A stretch of 64,000 bases of DNA from Melampsora larici-populina 98AG31 (taxonomy: Eukaryota; Basidiomycota; Pucciniomycetes; Pucciniales; Melampsoraceae): assembly GCF_000204055.1 (NCBI RefSeq), contig NW_006768841.1:34824-98823 (forward strand), in the 5' to 3' direction. Each line of letters begins with the position of its first letter. The first letter of the stretch is position 1. Below are positions 1 through 12,099 of the stretch, piece by piece. The notes under the pieces were generated by a model. That model worked only from the letters and a program-made list of their open reading frames with translations. It ran no database searches and had not been told where the DNA came from. Both the position numbers and the translations under genes were made by a program.

Positions 1-3000
1 CGTAGGCTCCGGGAGCAACTGTTACACCTAATGATCTAACAATTTGTAACAATATGACAGTTTTCAATGAACTGTTGGCAATAGAACATTCATTCCCATA
101 AGTATTTGGGCATACATGGGCAGTTGGGGCTGATAGCTCAACAAAAATTTCTATCAATAACCATCTCAAATGGTGTCTGACCCCTGAGATGGTTATTGAT
201 AGAAACCCTGGGGGATTGGGTGATACATAAACATTGATTGGTTGCAATGACTGTTAACTAAACTGATTTAACTAAACTGATTGTCTTGAGGCTGGAATTA
301 TATGGTAACACCTACTTAAGTTTCAATAAACTCACTACAAGTATCATTAATCCAAGAAGACAAATCGCCTTTTTGAATCAATAGTGAACATGATTGATTC
401 AACTACACCAAATACTTCCAAAAGGAGAAACAAGGCACGCAAAACTGTGAAGGGTTTTTTGTCGTGGTGATTGCCTATTTGTGTAGGTGTAGGGGTTTGC
501 TACCGTCGGTCTGGGATGCAATTCCAGTGCGTACAAGCACAACACTTGGGAAAGATACAGGTGCGATGTTGCCTTGGGAATGATGCCCCTGAGTAAATTG
601 ACAAACTACAGACAGAAGGTATTCAACTGATGCACATTGCAAAGCCATTGGTACTCACTGTAGGGTCTGGGCTGTGTGATAATGAGTACATCTTGTAAAG
701 TTTGTGTATGCTGCGTGCTGATGCCGGCAGTTTCTGATTGCACTGCTGCTTTCACTCAGCCCTCTGTGCATCACGTGAACTTGATCTTATAGGCCCCCAA
801 GATCAAGGGGGTTGTTTTCACAGGCCCCCAAGGATGTTTGCACATTGGGGTGTAGGTGTATGAATTTGTATACACCTGTCAGCAACAATCAATTATATGT
901 ATTAGACATAATGCTGCAGAGAGTAATTAGATTCTTGTACTGCCTTGCATCAGCGTTGGCCTTCTGCACATTCACTGTATCTCCTGGGTATGGTGTGGTC
1001 TTAAGAGTTTTAGTGAGTGCTTTAGCTGTCATGTTTGGTTCTGTAGAGGCTGCTGCGGAACCAGGCTGTGTGTTATCCCCCAAGGAATCTATCTCCACTT
1101 AGTGTTCCTTCCTCACCCATGGTCTGTAAGTAACTTCAGTAGCCCATTGACTCAACCTCAAGGTTGTGTAGTATGAATGAGCACCCTCTTGCTGGCTGAT
1201 GATCCGGGTTGTTCCTCCCTCTCACAATCCTTGCAAACAGATCAACACTCCCCAGTAGTCCAAGAAGATCACACTGTCCATCACTCTCTATGCATGCTTG
1301 GAAACAGATCCATCTCCCAAGTGCTCCTTGCCTGCCAAAGAATATCACACTCTCTTCTATGCTTGCTCTTGATGACGTCAGTCTGATTGCGCGGTCAGCC
1401 AAACAAAATAAGGTGAACAAGAGATTAAGTTAAAGGCATAATAGAGATAAGTTAAAGGCATAATCCATAACTAACAATCACAACCAAGCCAAAACATGAG
1501 CGTAAAGGACAACAATCAAACCATCATAATTAAAAATCCTCCACACACATAATGTGTGACTATCAGGGTAGCCCAGGAACACGGGGGGAGCAGTTGGTAC
1601 CACAAACATTCTTGATGTATTTTTATCGTTATCAAGACAACAAGAGAAATAAAGTATCAATGAATTGAAGATAGAAAACTTCAACAATAGTGACTGCCAC
1701 GCAAATGTAAGCATGCAAATTCTTTCAAACAAGAGGGTTAATCTGCAGACATTATTGGTCTAAGAGACCAAAAAGGGTCCTTCTCAAATTGACAAAAAAA
1801 ATTGAGACCTAAAATCAACCTTGCTCACTGACTGGTGCGTCAGCTTTTTCGCATACATGTGGACACGTGGTGAAAAGGGGGGCGGTGTGCACAACATCCT
1901 GATTTTGTACTGTTCATGTACAACCCCCAACCAGGCATCAATATGCCAGTGTGTGGTGTGTTTGATAGCTCACGTCTTCAATGTGTGTATGGTATACATA
2001 ATGATTAAAGACATAGGATAGCAATGTATGTAATGATTATGTATGTACATGACTATGTATGGTACATGATGATTAAGGAGATAGATAGCCATAGTGATAA
2101 AGTGACAAAGTGACTCTGACTCTCACTCTCTCATTCAATTATTACATCAGAATTTGTGGGGTGGTGGCTTGTTGTAGTGGTTGTCTAAACAGAATTAAAT
2201 TGCAAATAACTACAATCTAGAAATTACTTACATGTGTATGCATGTTGTCTTGTTAGCATATTTCATCTGGATGATTTCCCCTGTGAGTGCTTGCAAATAT
2301 TGTGTACCTCTCAATTGCATTGATAGTGTGTTATTAGGACCTCGTGAGTTGGGGATCAAGGGTCTACAAAAGGGTGTTCTTGAACGTATGATAAGATTGC
2401 AACGTGAGGATATAAAATCTCTGACTCGAGACTCTCTAGTAGAGCAAGATCTCACTATAAGCATACAAGCATATTCTACGTATGGGCTCATAACATGTGT
2501 CGATAGTGTGTCATGACAATGCAAAAGTTCCAAGAGTGATTGTGTGACCTAGTTGAAAGTATATGCAGAAGGTACCATGTCCATGAACTTGAACCCAGCA
2601 TTTAAATGTTTATCTTGGTCAATGGTGTCTACCCCATTACACTATGGGGTAGGGACCACTCAGCAACCAAAAAAGTATTCTTTTAAGTATTCTTTTGATT
2701 GAATAACAATGCACTCATGGGAAGTGTCCTCTGAATGAAACTCAAGAAAAAAATGAACTGCAAGTCATTTTTTTGTAAATAAGACAGACATGATTTGATT
2801 TGAAAGGGTGCCAAATGTTTAATAGAACAGCAGCTTTTTTGTTATTGGGGAGAACAGCACAGGGAAAAACAAATTTGAAAAATGTAGTCTTTTTTTATGT
2901 AAAGATGGAAACAAACTGTTAAAAGAACAAGTGAAAGAATAGGCAAAAACCAAAACAACAAATAAAGTTGAAGAAATGTGAACGAGTGTGTCGAAAGAAA

Positions 3001-3175
3001 AGAAGTCAAGCAGTTGCTTATCTTATGGAATACGTCTTACAACGATGGATAGTTTGAATGCTTTGCTAACTGAAAACCAGGTGAATTGAACCCTCGCAGT
3101 GATCATCTCAATCCTGTTCATCAGGGTTAACAGGTGGCGATCCAACTGGGTAGTAGGGTAATGGCTTTGTCATAC
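1..3175. other. Gene-poor left flank, relic-like DNA
   Basis: No convincing gene is visible on either strand here. Open frames are short, lack plausible starts or splice sites, and match no family I recognise. The stretch is AT-rich with simple-sequence runs, for example TATG/TACATG-rich DNA around 2020-2075 and poly-A/T tracts around 2690-2960. It also holds one perfect hairpin at 148-205, listed separately. It reads like old, decayed transposon DNA, but I cannot name an element. Confidence 0.5.
148..205. repeat. Perfect 21-bp inverted repeat (hairpin)
   Basis: The 21 bases at 148-168 are the exact reverse complement of 185-205, separated by a 16-base spacer. The arm begins TTTCTATCAATAACC. 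No gene is near enough for this to be an obvious terminator. It may be a relic of a foldback element. Confidence 0.85.
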
Positions 3176-4198
3176 CTAAGCTACGACAAAAGTGATTGCA
3201 TTCATGTCTTGACGCAAATGCTTGACACCCTGCTGTGGATGGGTGCTGTATAAACCATTCGCGCCTACGTTATCATAAACCAAAAACACAAAAATGGTCA
3301 ATTCAGGAAGAGACTGGTGATTGGTACAAACAAACCATACTGACGTGTTATCATCCATAGCTAGATCAGTGATAATGGACCCATCACCACGGAACCCGTG
3401 GATTAAAGCTTGGCAATTATGATAGTTGTAAGTCCAATGGGTGAAGCATTCAAAGAACCGCCCGAGGAGGTTTGCAGCCCGACTTTCCGGCCCGAAACCC
3501 CCCTCGGCCGTTATACAAACGGGCTTAGCGGAAACTTTCTCACGTAGATTGAACCACCGTCTCCTATTGTTGGAACCTTGGGTAATGAAGAGTACGAGGT
3601 TCTGGGTAATCTATAGTAGGAAGGAAAACCAGTCAGTGGGCGTGACTAAAATTCAAGAAGATGACTCGTCACCCACGTGCAATTTGCGAAGCACACGATA
3701 TTCTGCATCACTGAATTCGCGAAGGGGAAGGAGCAATCTTTTGAATGTTTGGAGGAGGCAATCAGCGTGGTAATACATTTGGGCAAATCGCAGGTGATCT
3801 TGGAGGTTATCCTTTGTACGGTCGAGAGCACATGCATCTAATGTAACATCTTCGGCACCCGTGTGCCAAACTGCTGAGTATGTGTAACGACCATCGTAGG
3901 AGAACCGAGCGGTGCGTTGATTGACGTCGATATCGATGATGTTACATCCCCACTTGTACTTTAACACGTCTGGGGTCCGCCGCGTTGTTTGCTGACGTTC
4001 CACAAGCCCAAATACCCAGTTGGATCTGGTGCCGGGGTCGTTTCTTGTCAAAAATAGATCATCTGGTTGGTCGAACGGTAACGCCTTCCAACCAAGGTCC
4101 TCCGAAGTTGTGAAGCACTTGGCAGGGGAGGCTACAAGGGAGAGGTTCGAAAGAAAGAAACAAAGAGCCAAGACCGATATCAGTGATAAAAGATGTTA
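3176..4198 (-). CDS. Secreted-like protein of unknown function, two exons, start codon not found
   Basis: Two minus-strand exons splice in phase. The upstream exon runs down to 3677, before GTGGGT; the downstream exon is 3610-3176, after CTATAG, ending in TAG. Together they encode about 310 residues. The upstream exon opens with a hydrophobic leader (LLSLISVLALCFFLSN then LVASPAKC) typical of a signal peptide, followed by a region with scattered Cys, Trp and Tyr residues. I do not recognise the family; it resembles the mid-sized secreted proteins common in rust fungi. The oddity is at the 5' end: an in-frame stop at 4196-4198 lies immediately before the leader and there is no in-frame ATG after it. 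Two ATGs at about 4246-4262 lie in another frame. Either a short 5' exon was missed or the start has been lost. Confidence 0.5.
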
Positions 4199-4713
4199 TG
4201 TATATGGTGTACAGAAAAGACCCACCCAATTTTAAGCTCGAGTACATGTCTATGCGTGTCATTTGACAACAGATGTAAGATGTAAAATTGGGGTTACTGG
4301 GGTTGTTTTGGCGGGGAGGTGCAGTGTTGTATGTGATGTCTTGAGTTAGGCAAGCAAGATGAATATCGTCGGCGAAGAGGCAGAGAGAAGCTGATGAATC
4401 TGAATCGACTGAAGAAAAGGTAGATGTCAGTAGGTGATCAGAAGGGCGATCTTATTCTCTTTGAAACTCAGGCAGCAGGCGCGAGGCTAGATGAGACGAG
4501 GGTCAGCAAGTCTAAGAAGGCATGGCGGTGAGAGGATGTAATTGCATCATTCTTATGCCGAAGCACACAGACATTGGAAACAAGGGTACCACAGATGAAA
4601 GGAAGGGGTTGTTGTCGGGGTTGTCGTCTACATTTGGAGCAGCACAGACATTGGAAAAGAGAGACTCAAAAGAAAATTTGAAGGGGTTGTTGTCGTGGTG
4701 ATGGTCTATTTTA

Positions 4714-7023
4714 TTAATGTTTGGGATGTGTAGGTGTAGGGGTTCGTGGGAGGCGTCGGCGCTTTTGGATTGGCTTAGGACCTGGGGCAATTCCGAGGCC
4801 TTGCTCGCGCACCGCCGTGTGGGGCAAGGAACATACGATGTCGTATTCTTGCTGGAAGTTTCGCCTCGTCCGTGCCACGGTGATGTTGTGCTTGTTGATT
4901 TCACCTTCTTCAGGCCAATGATCCACCCAGGCCTGCATTCTGTCAAGATCGACTAGATCAACCCAGGCGGCGTAGCGATATACTGTTTTGTCTTTAAGCC
5001 TAAATTGACTTCCATATTGTTCGATCCAAAGTGAGATGCGAGCCTTGCGCCGCGGGGTAAACCCGCCGGCAGATCGATACCAAGCAAGCATTTCTGATAC
5101 CAGGGTGTCTTCACCTGGCCAATCTCTCAGCGTGGCACCACTAGTATCTGATTGTGTCGACGGTGAGGGAAAGGGGGACCCATCGACCTGACCCAAGATA
5201 TTCTAGGTAGAGTAAGTTAGTGGTCTGGGCCAAAATCTGAAAAAAAAACAATCCTAAAAAAGGAGTACCTTGATGGTGCCTATTCCAAACAAAGCCGGAT
5301 TGAGATGGACAAGTGAATCGTCCAGACGTAATGAATCAGGGGTTGAGGGGATAGGCACTGAATCGTTCTGTTCTGGTGACGTGGAGGTTTGTGACTGTGG
5401 CGACGGCTGTGGTGTGGGTCTGGCTGAGTCATAGTTCGAGGCCGAGTGTAGTACCACTGGGGGTGATGCCTGTGCCAACGAGTCGCATTGAGGATGATGC
5501 TGTTGGAACTTGAAGAACATCTTCAGATGTGTCGGATTGGGTTGGAACTCGGGGGACGATCGGTTTACCCAATTGAAGGCCTTCTAGGACATCTTGGAGC
5601 TCGTCGGTGAGATTCGCACGTTGCTTGGGTACGCACAAGACCAGGTTCTTTGAGGTGCGAGTATATTTGTGCGGCAGATGCACTGGGATTTCACGCTGGA
5701 GAGAGAAGATGTCAATGAATGGAGTCATTCAATGGAAATAAGCGACAGGGGTGAGCGCTTACCCATTTCCTCATGGGCTCTTCCCATACGCACAGCTGGC
5801 CATCCCAATCTGGACCAGAGGCCGCCTGTGCGTCGCGTAGGAGGGATTGACAGTCGTTGAGAATGGCCACGGGCCAGTCTTGAAAAAAGTGGGAGATGAT
5901 GGGAGCATCGGCACCCTGTGATATATATATCAACGTCAGTTACATCATGGTGAATTTGGGGACAAAATGATTCAATTTACCTGGGTTACAAGGTGAAGGC
6001 TGATCACCTTCCCTGGGTCGATAGAAGGAGTGGAGGCCTTTCGGACCGCTTCCGCCTGGTCCACACGCGAGGCGGCGAGAAGGAGCTGGCCATCTGCGGA
6101 AAGGATGGTTCCGACTCTGCCGATGGCCTGGGCACACTGCGCCGGAAGTAACCGTGCACGTTTGGGGACAGGAAGATCGTCGAGGCTGGCTGTGGGGACA
6201 GCAACAACTGGGGGTGGCGTTTGGATGATGCGATGCACGTAGCATTGGCCAGGGGTTCCATATTCAAGGCAGCACTACATTGTCGAGTCAAGGGAGTCAG
6301 CGAATGCCATCAGGTAGATCAATGCAAATAGGAACACAATCGGGACTGACGGATTTACAGAAACGAAGCGCACATCCAGCATGTCCGGCTCTCTTATGCT
6401 TGTTGGCTGTGGGTCCTATGTTGGGACGAGCGCAATCGATCCCTGGCCCGGTTCGTTTGACTCGTTGGGAGGTCTTTGGCTGGCTGTTGGTTGGACTGAT
6501 TCGAGGGGTTGCTGGTAAGCCTCGAATGTTGACTGGGGGTCCGTAAGCAGAAAGGTCGAAAGAAATGGGGTAAGGGGCACCGGCGTTGATGCATCCGATC
6601 TCATGAATGAGTTGATTGAGCTTGAATGTACGGTAGAAATGCACAGTTCTTGGGCACTAGGGGAAGGCAAACATAAGAAAAGGGTGCATTCGCATTAGGA
6701 TGGCGAGACAAAATCACAAGTCAAGATGCATCTTTACTCACTTTTACATTGACAGTATCTTTTTCTTCGTTATCGGAGAGATACATCAGCGAAGGGGCGT
6801 TGGAAATCGGACAGTCAGGACATGCAAGGCCAACGAGGCCTTTATGTTTTGGCAGGGGTAAGGTTGGGTGCGAAGGCATTCGCCGGTATTTCGCGCCGAT
6901 GTAGGGGTTTCCGAAGACCATAGCGTGCGAGGAGGCAAGTGATGATGCGAAAGATTGCAGGGCAAGGCCATTATAAGGAATGAGATCATATCTTTGAGAA
7001 CAGAAAAAAAAATTGTGTTTCAT
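4714..7023 (-). CDS. Seven-exon putative zinc-finger protein of unknown function
   Basis: Minus-strand exons are about 7023-6742, 6656-6351, 6274-5981, 5915-5763, 5695-5569, 5456-5269 and 5202-4714. All junctions are GT-AG and all phases close, giving about 610 residues. Exon 1 has a CPDC motif. The junction of exons 2 and 3 creates a Cys/His cluster (GHAGCALRFCKSCC, then QCYVHR) that looks like a metal-binding finger. The middle is Pro/Ser/Gln-rich. The C-terminal ~110 residues are well ordered and Trp-rich (AWYRSAGGF, YRYAAWVDL, AWVDHWPEE) and end in a basic KRRRLPR patch suggesting nuclear location. The family is unknown to me; it could be a rust lineage-specific DNA-binding protein or a transposon-derived gene. 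The start is the least certain point: the first in-frame ATG (7023) lies close upstream of a possible acceptor. Confidence 0.6.
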
Positions 7024-7065
7024 GTAAGGGAAAAAATTTGATGGAAGGATGCCCAATGAGGACAA

Positions 7066-7538
7066 GACGCGTCGGCGCTATGGGTTTTCGAAGGTGCGAT
7101 GGGGCGGGGTAAGAGCCCCGTGCGCAGCAAACCCGTACGGATAACTCTCACTGCAAGCATATGTGTAATACATGTATGCCGATACCCTAGTTCTGTATTC
7201 TCACGGGTGTATTCTCACATGAGAATTCTCACGAAAAGTACGATTCCGCGATGCTCCCATAGAAACCAGAATGGAGATTGTGAGTCTGATTGTACATTTA
7301 TGGAAGCTGTATCTGAGTGGTTTCCAAGGTTTTAAGTGAATTTAAGTAGTTTTAGCTGATTTTAAGTGTTTTATGAGTTTTATCTTGAATGAGTTTGATA
7401 GTTTTGATGGTATGCCCCTTTCCTCGATTTATCAAACTGACTCTCTCCTCGTTCGGTCTCACTCTGAGTGACTGTGTCTTTGTATTGATTTGTTGTTTAC
7501 CTTTTTCAGTTTGACTCTAAAATCGAATTCTAATCAAA
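7066..7538. promoter_or_regulatory. Intergenic region upstream of the LIM-binding gene
   Basis: This separates the divergent minus-strand zinc-finger gene from the plus-strand LIM-binding gene. The 3' part (about 7330-7530) is T-rich with repeated AAGT/TTTTA motifs and pyrimidine tracts, as in fungal core promoters. No specific binding site could be identified. Confidence 0.4.
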
Positions 7539-10500
7539 ATGCAACAACAACAACAACAGCAACAATCATCGGGATCTCAAGCTTTATCATCTCAATATCC
7601 TATCAGACAATTCATACCACCTAATCAATCTAATCTAACTCCACAACAGCATCAACTCTTACAACAACAAAGATTATGGTCAGATTCTCAACAACAACAA
7701 CCTCAACAACCACAACAACTCTTTGGTCATTCGAATCTAAATAACAATTCGAATATGGGTCCACCTACAAATTTATCTCAATTAACTCCTCAACAAATTC
7801 AACATGCTCAACAACGTATAGCTAGTGGTGGCGCTCAAATGCTAGCTCAACAAGCTCAATCTCCGGCTCATCTTACTGCTTTAGCTCAAATGAGAGCTGT
7901 CACTGGATTTCCTGGTAATCCAGCAGCACTGAATCGAGTACCTAATATGCCAGCAGATGTACAATCAATGGGTCCTAACTCTTACGGAGCTAACGCTGAT
8001 CGACTCAAAGCTATACAAATGTTACAAGCTCAACATGAATACCAACATCAACTTCAACAGCGTGAGCAATTACAAGCTCAAGCTCAAGCACAAGCACAAG
8101 CACAAGCTCAAGCTCAGGCTCAGCAACTTCAACACCACCAGCTTCAACAACAGCAACAGCAAGCCCATCAACAGCAACAGCAACAAGCCCATCAACAGCA
8201 ACAACAACAGCATGCCCATCAACAACAACAGCACCTTCTTCAGCAGCAACAGCAACAACAACAACAGCAGCAGCAGCAGCAACAGCAGCAACAGCAGCAA
8301 CAGCAGCAGCAGCCACAACAACAGCAACAACACGGTCGAATAACACCAAGTCAAGCAAACCTCGCTCAAAACATCTCTAGACCAGGCTCGCAACCCTCTC
8401 AGAACGGCTTTGCTCAGACACCAGCTGGAGTTCGACCCATGCCCAATTCGAATCCGGGGGTCAGACAAGGTGTGATGCCACCACCTCTCCTTCAAGGTCT
8501 CGTCCCATCTCGGGACCCCTCTCAGCAACAACAAGCTGCACAGCATCAACAGCAACTTCAACAACAACACCAGATCGCTCTCGAACGCGAGCGGCGAACT
8601 CAGTTGCAACTACAGCAACAACAACAACACGCCGTTCAGCAAGCCGCTCAACAGCTTATGAGACAATCGCCGGAGCATACTCAAGCTCATCTTAACATGC
8701 ATCCGCGTCAACACCTTCATCAACATGTCAATCAGCTAGCTCAACAAAGCCAAGCTCAAGCTCTTCAATCTAGAATGAACTCCTCGCCTCATCAACCTAA
8801 TCAACCTAATCCACTTCAGCAACAAACCCAATCTCCTCAGCAAGCTTTCGCTCAACAACAGCAGCAAGCCATGACACCTCAACAAGCCATGATGTTTGCA
8901 AGACAGAATCATGCCTCCGGCTCTACCCCACTACCTGGTCAATCTCCCGTTCGACCTCCGTTTGCCCGTCCACATTCTCAAGCCCAAAATCCGTCTCAAA
9001 ACGATCCGGCCCGTCCGCCTTCACAAGCTAGTCACGTTCCCGCTCACTCTCAACAGTCGCATTCTCCTTTCCCTTCAGGTGCAAGTCAAGGTGGGACAAC
9101 ACCTCAGACTCTGTTCAAAAATTTACCTGTCAATACGACCCCAGGTCAACAGCCTGCTCGATTACCTGCTCCACCTTCTTCCGATCCCAAATGCGAAGAA
9201 CCCAATCGAACGCTTGAGTTACAGCAGGCTCATCCATCACGTCTCATGTATCATCCGGACCATCTTTCAAGTCAAGTTCCATTATCGGCTGCTCAGAGAC
9301 AAATGATCAATCAACATCTGCAACAGCAACTCACACCTCAACAGCAAATGCAACTGCGAGAGCAACAACTTCAATTCCAACAACAGGCTTCACCTGCTCA
9401 GGTGCAAGCTGCTGTTCAGGCTCATGCAGTGGCTCAGCAACATGCCGCTGCTGCCAGAGCAAGAGCTGAGGCGATGGGAATGCGAAACCCTTCTGAGGCT
9501 GAAGTTCGCGCCATGGAAGCAGCACAAGGCAATATGCAAAACGCGGTATCACAACAGCATCTTCAACAATCTTCGCTCTCCAATCAAGAACAAACAAACC
9601 TTCAGCAGTCTACGCAACCATCAAACGCTGCTGCTCAACAGGCTCTTCAGAACGAGCGCATGGCCAACATTCAGCAACTGCAACAATTTCGGGAGGCTTC
9701 CAATCAGCAGCAGCAGCAGCAGCAACAACAACAACTTCAACAGAAACAGCAGATGGCACAACAACAACAACAAAACGCTACTCATCCTCAACCCACGCCG
9801 TCAGACGATCAACCTGCTTTGACATCGCCTTCACCATCTGTGAATCTTCAACAGCGACAATCCGTCCAACAGTATATGCAACAACGCGAGGATTCGCAAG
9901 CTGCGCGTGAGAAACAGTCTTCTCAACCACCTCAATCACAATCACAAGCCCAAATGACACCGAGACAACGATCGGAGCAGCCCCAGGCAATGAATTCTGC
10001 TTCCTCACCCGCCTCCTTCCAAGCCATGCGATCAGCCGGACCTTCTCAGACTCCAATGATGACAAACGGCATGATACCTGGATCATCAAGACCCCCTGGT
10101 GGAAATGTTGGAGAGTCAGGAATAGTAGCTAATTCATCGGGTGAGATGAGTACAAGTCCATCAAGGACAGGAACAGATGGAGCTAGAGAACTTGATAAGA
10201 AACCAATGTTGATTCAACATGCACCATTTCAAATCGGAGGATTTCAACCATCAACATCGTTTTCAAATAATAGTGAAATCACTCATATAGCTGATGCTGG
10301 ATTAATGAGACTTTATAAATTCTTTGATCGTGTTTCAAGGATAGGTCGAGTGAGTTTGTCTGTTACGATTTTTTTGATTCGTTATTATGACTCTTACCAA
10401 TGATTCGTTTCTTTTTTGATTTTATAGCAGGAGGATCCAATGAATTATATTCGTCAACTTATTTCTGATTTCTTTACTGATACTGCGAATTTCAAGATTT

Positions 10501-12099
10501 CACTGTGGGATCAAAAGACGGAGCATAACAAATCATTTGGTGAGCCCTTTCGTTCTATGTCCCATGAGAATGATCATCTTGTGATGCGAGACAAGAAAGT
10601 ACATCTTTACTGACTATCACTATTGTAGATATTCCTGTCTCTGCACTGGGTCGATTTTTCTACATCTTCTTTGATGCTGGAGCGGTATCGATGACACCTA
10701 TACTTGATAATCCTGTTGAACTGGCGCTATATTCACCACCGTCCAAAAACGCCGAAGGACGTCACATTCACGTTGGATATGCGTTAGATTGTGAAGAATG
10801 TACATGGTCCATCAAATATCGTGAAGGGATCAAGGTAGATATCGCTGGAAAAATGAGCGCAAATATGTATAAGTGCAATGTTCCAACTCAAAGTCACGAT
10901 GGGGGTGAGATGTCGATGAAGGAAGTATTGAAGTTAGATTCATTTGAGTTTATCGGTACTTCACATGTTGAATGGATCTCTAGAGGAGCTTTGGTAACCG
11001 AAACGATTGATCGATTGATTTCACCGCCTCCGAATCAATCATCACTTCCTGATCCATTAATACCATTACCACCACCTACCACTGAATCTAATAATCCAAC
11101 ACCATCACCTAAACCAACGAATTCTAAAAGAAGACAATCTGGAAGTGCAGCAGCGAGAAAACGGAGTCTAGCATTAGCAGAAGAAGAAAGAAAAATGGCA
11201 GAAGCTCAACAAGCTGTTGCAGTGGCTGCTGCTGCTGCTGCCGCTGCTGCTGCTATCAAGACGGTCAAATGGGAATCTCAAAGGGTTCCGATGAGCCCAG
11301 TTGGTACATTCGGAATTCCTGAAAAATCAATGAGGTGTTTAGAAGTAAGTCTTTTTCTTATTGCTCCTTTGATGGTACGATCAATCGGGACTGATAAATT
11401 GATACTTTTGGGGTGGGTTCTTTTAGTTAATTGAGAGTGTGGCTCAATTAGCACCACTGATGGGTTTTGCAGTTGATAATAATTTGTCACCATTAGGTAA
11501 ATTTTCTAAACCCTTTGTTATTCGTTGTTGAAGTACTAGTACATGTATCGGTAGCTCTAATCCATTACCGTCTTTTCAAAATCCTATTACAAAAAATAGA
11601 ATCTCTGCGGCAGTATACAGAGCGATACCGACAACAGAAATCAGAAGAAACAGGATCGAAAGCAGGAGGTGGCGGAGGTGGTGGGACCATAGAAGAAACC
11701 AATCATTCTGGAACGATCGGTGGACAACCGAGTGGAAACCCAAACTCATCACCATCACCATTAAACCGTCAAGCTAGTACTCCGCCCGGAGCAGGAGGAA
11801 ATGGAGGAGGAGGTTCATCATCAACTTATACTGGTTTACCACCGATCGTACCACCCACTACTACTACTAATGAAAGTAATGATGAACCTTATATACATGC
11901 TGGTAGTCTTTATCCTGAACATCAAGTTAAAAATGAAGAAAACAATAATGGGAATACTAATAGTAATATTAGTACTACAAATAATAATAATAACAGTAGT
12001 AATAATAATAATAATGTTAATACAGATGGTGAAGGAGGAGGAGAAGGATCGAATAGTTTGAAACGTAAAGCTTCTTCTAGTGATGATGGGCATGACTAA
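7539..12099 (+). CDS. LIM-domain-binding (Ldb1/SEUSS/PtaB-like) transcription cofactor, polyQ-rich
   Basis: Five exons (7539-10349, 10428-10539, 10629-11344, 11427-11496, 11600-12099) join in phase to give 1,402 residues. Residues 1 to about 900 are very Gln-rich, with long uninterrupted polyQ near 240. The conserved LIM-binding domain starts about residue 890 (LIQHAPFQIGGFQ) and runs across introns 1 and 2 through FFDRVSRIGR, DPMNYIRQLISDFF, LGRFFYIFFDAGAVSMTPIL and a fold with CEECTWSIKYREG. A basic stretch and polyAla (about residue 1180) follow, then Gly/Asn-rich runs. In ascomycetes such proteins (PtaB, Mfg1) pair with a Flo8-type LisH activator to control filamentation, adhesion and development. 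That role here is inference. The gene converges on the capping-enzyme gene. Confidence 0.92.
8040..8330 (+). repeat. CAR (Gln) codon tract within the LIM-binding gene
   Basis: Nearly continuous CAA/CAG codons, with a GCT/GCA-CAA stretch at the start (Gln-Ala repeats) and a dense CAG/CAA core about 8240-8320. The tract is coding and in frame. Mixed CAA and CAG codons limit slippage, but length variation between isolates is likely. Large antisense open frames across it (poly-Leu, poly-Val) are codon-repeat artefacts. Confidence 0.9.

Noticed and set aside
4512..4946. 144-residue minus-strand frame
   Set aside because: It overlaps the last exon and 3' end of the seven-exon gene in another frame and has low-complexity content.
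5940..6644. Several overlapping minus-strand and plus-strand frames read as separate small proteins
   Set aside because: The phase-consistent splicing of the seven-exon gene uses parts of them; the rest are alternative-frame shadows.
8011..8609. Long minus-strand open frames (poly-Val/Leu) opposite the glutamine tract
   Set aside because: They are antisense shadows of CAA/CAG and GCT codons; low-complexity products with no start context or domain.
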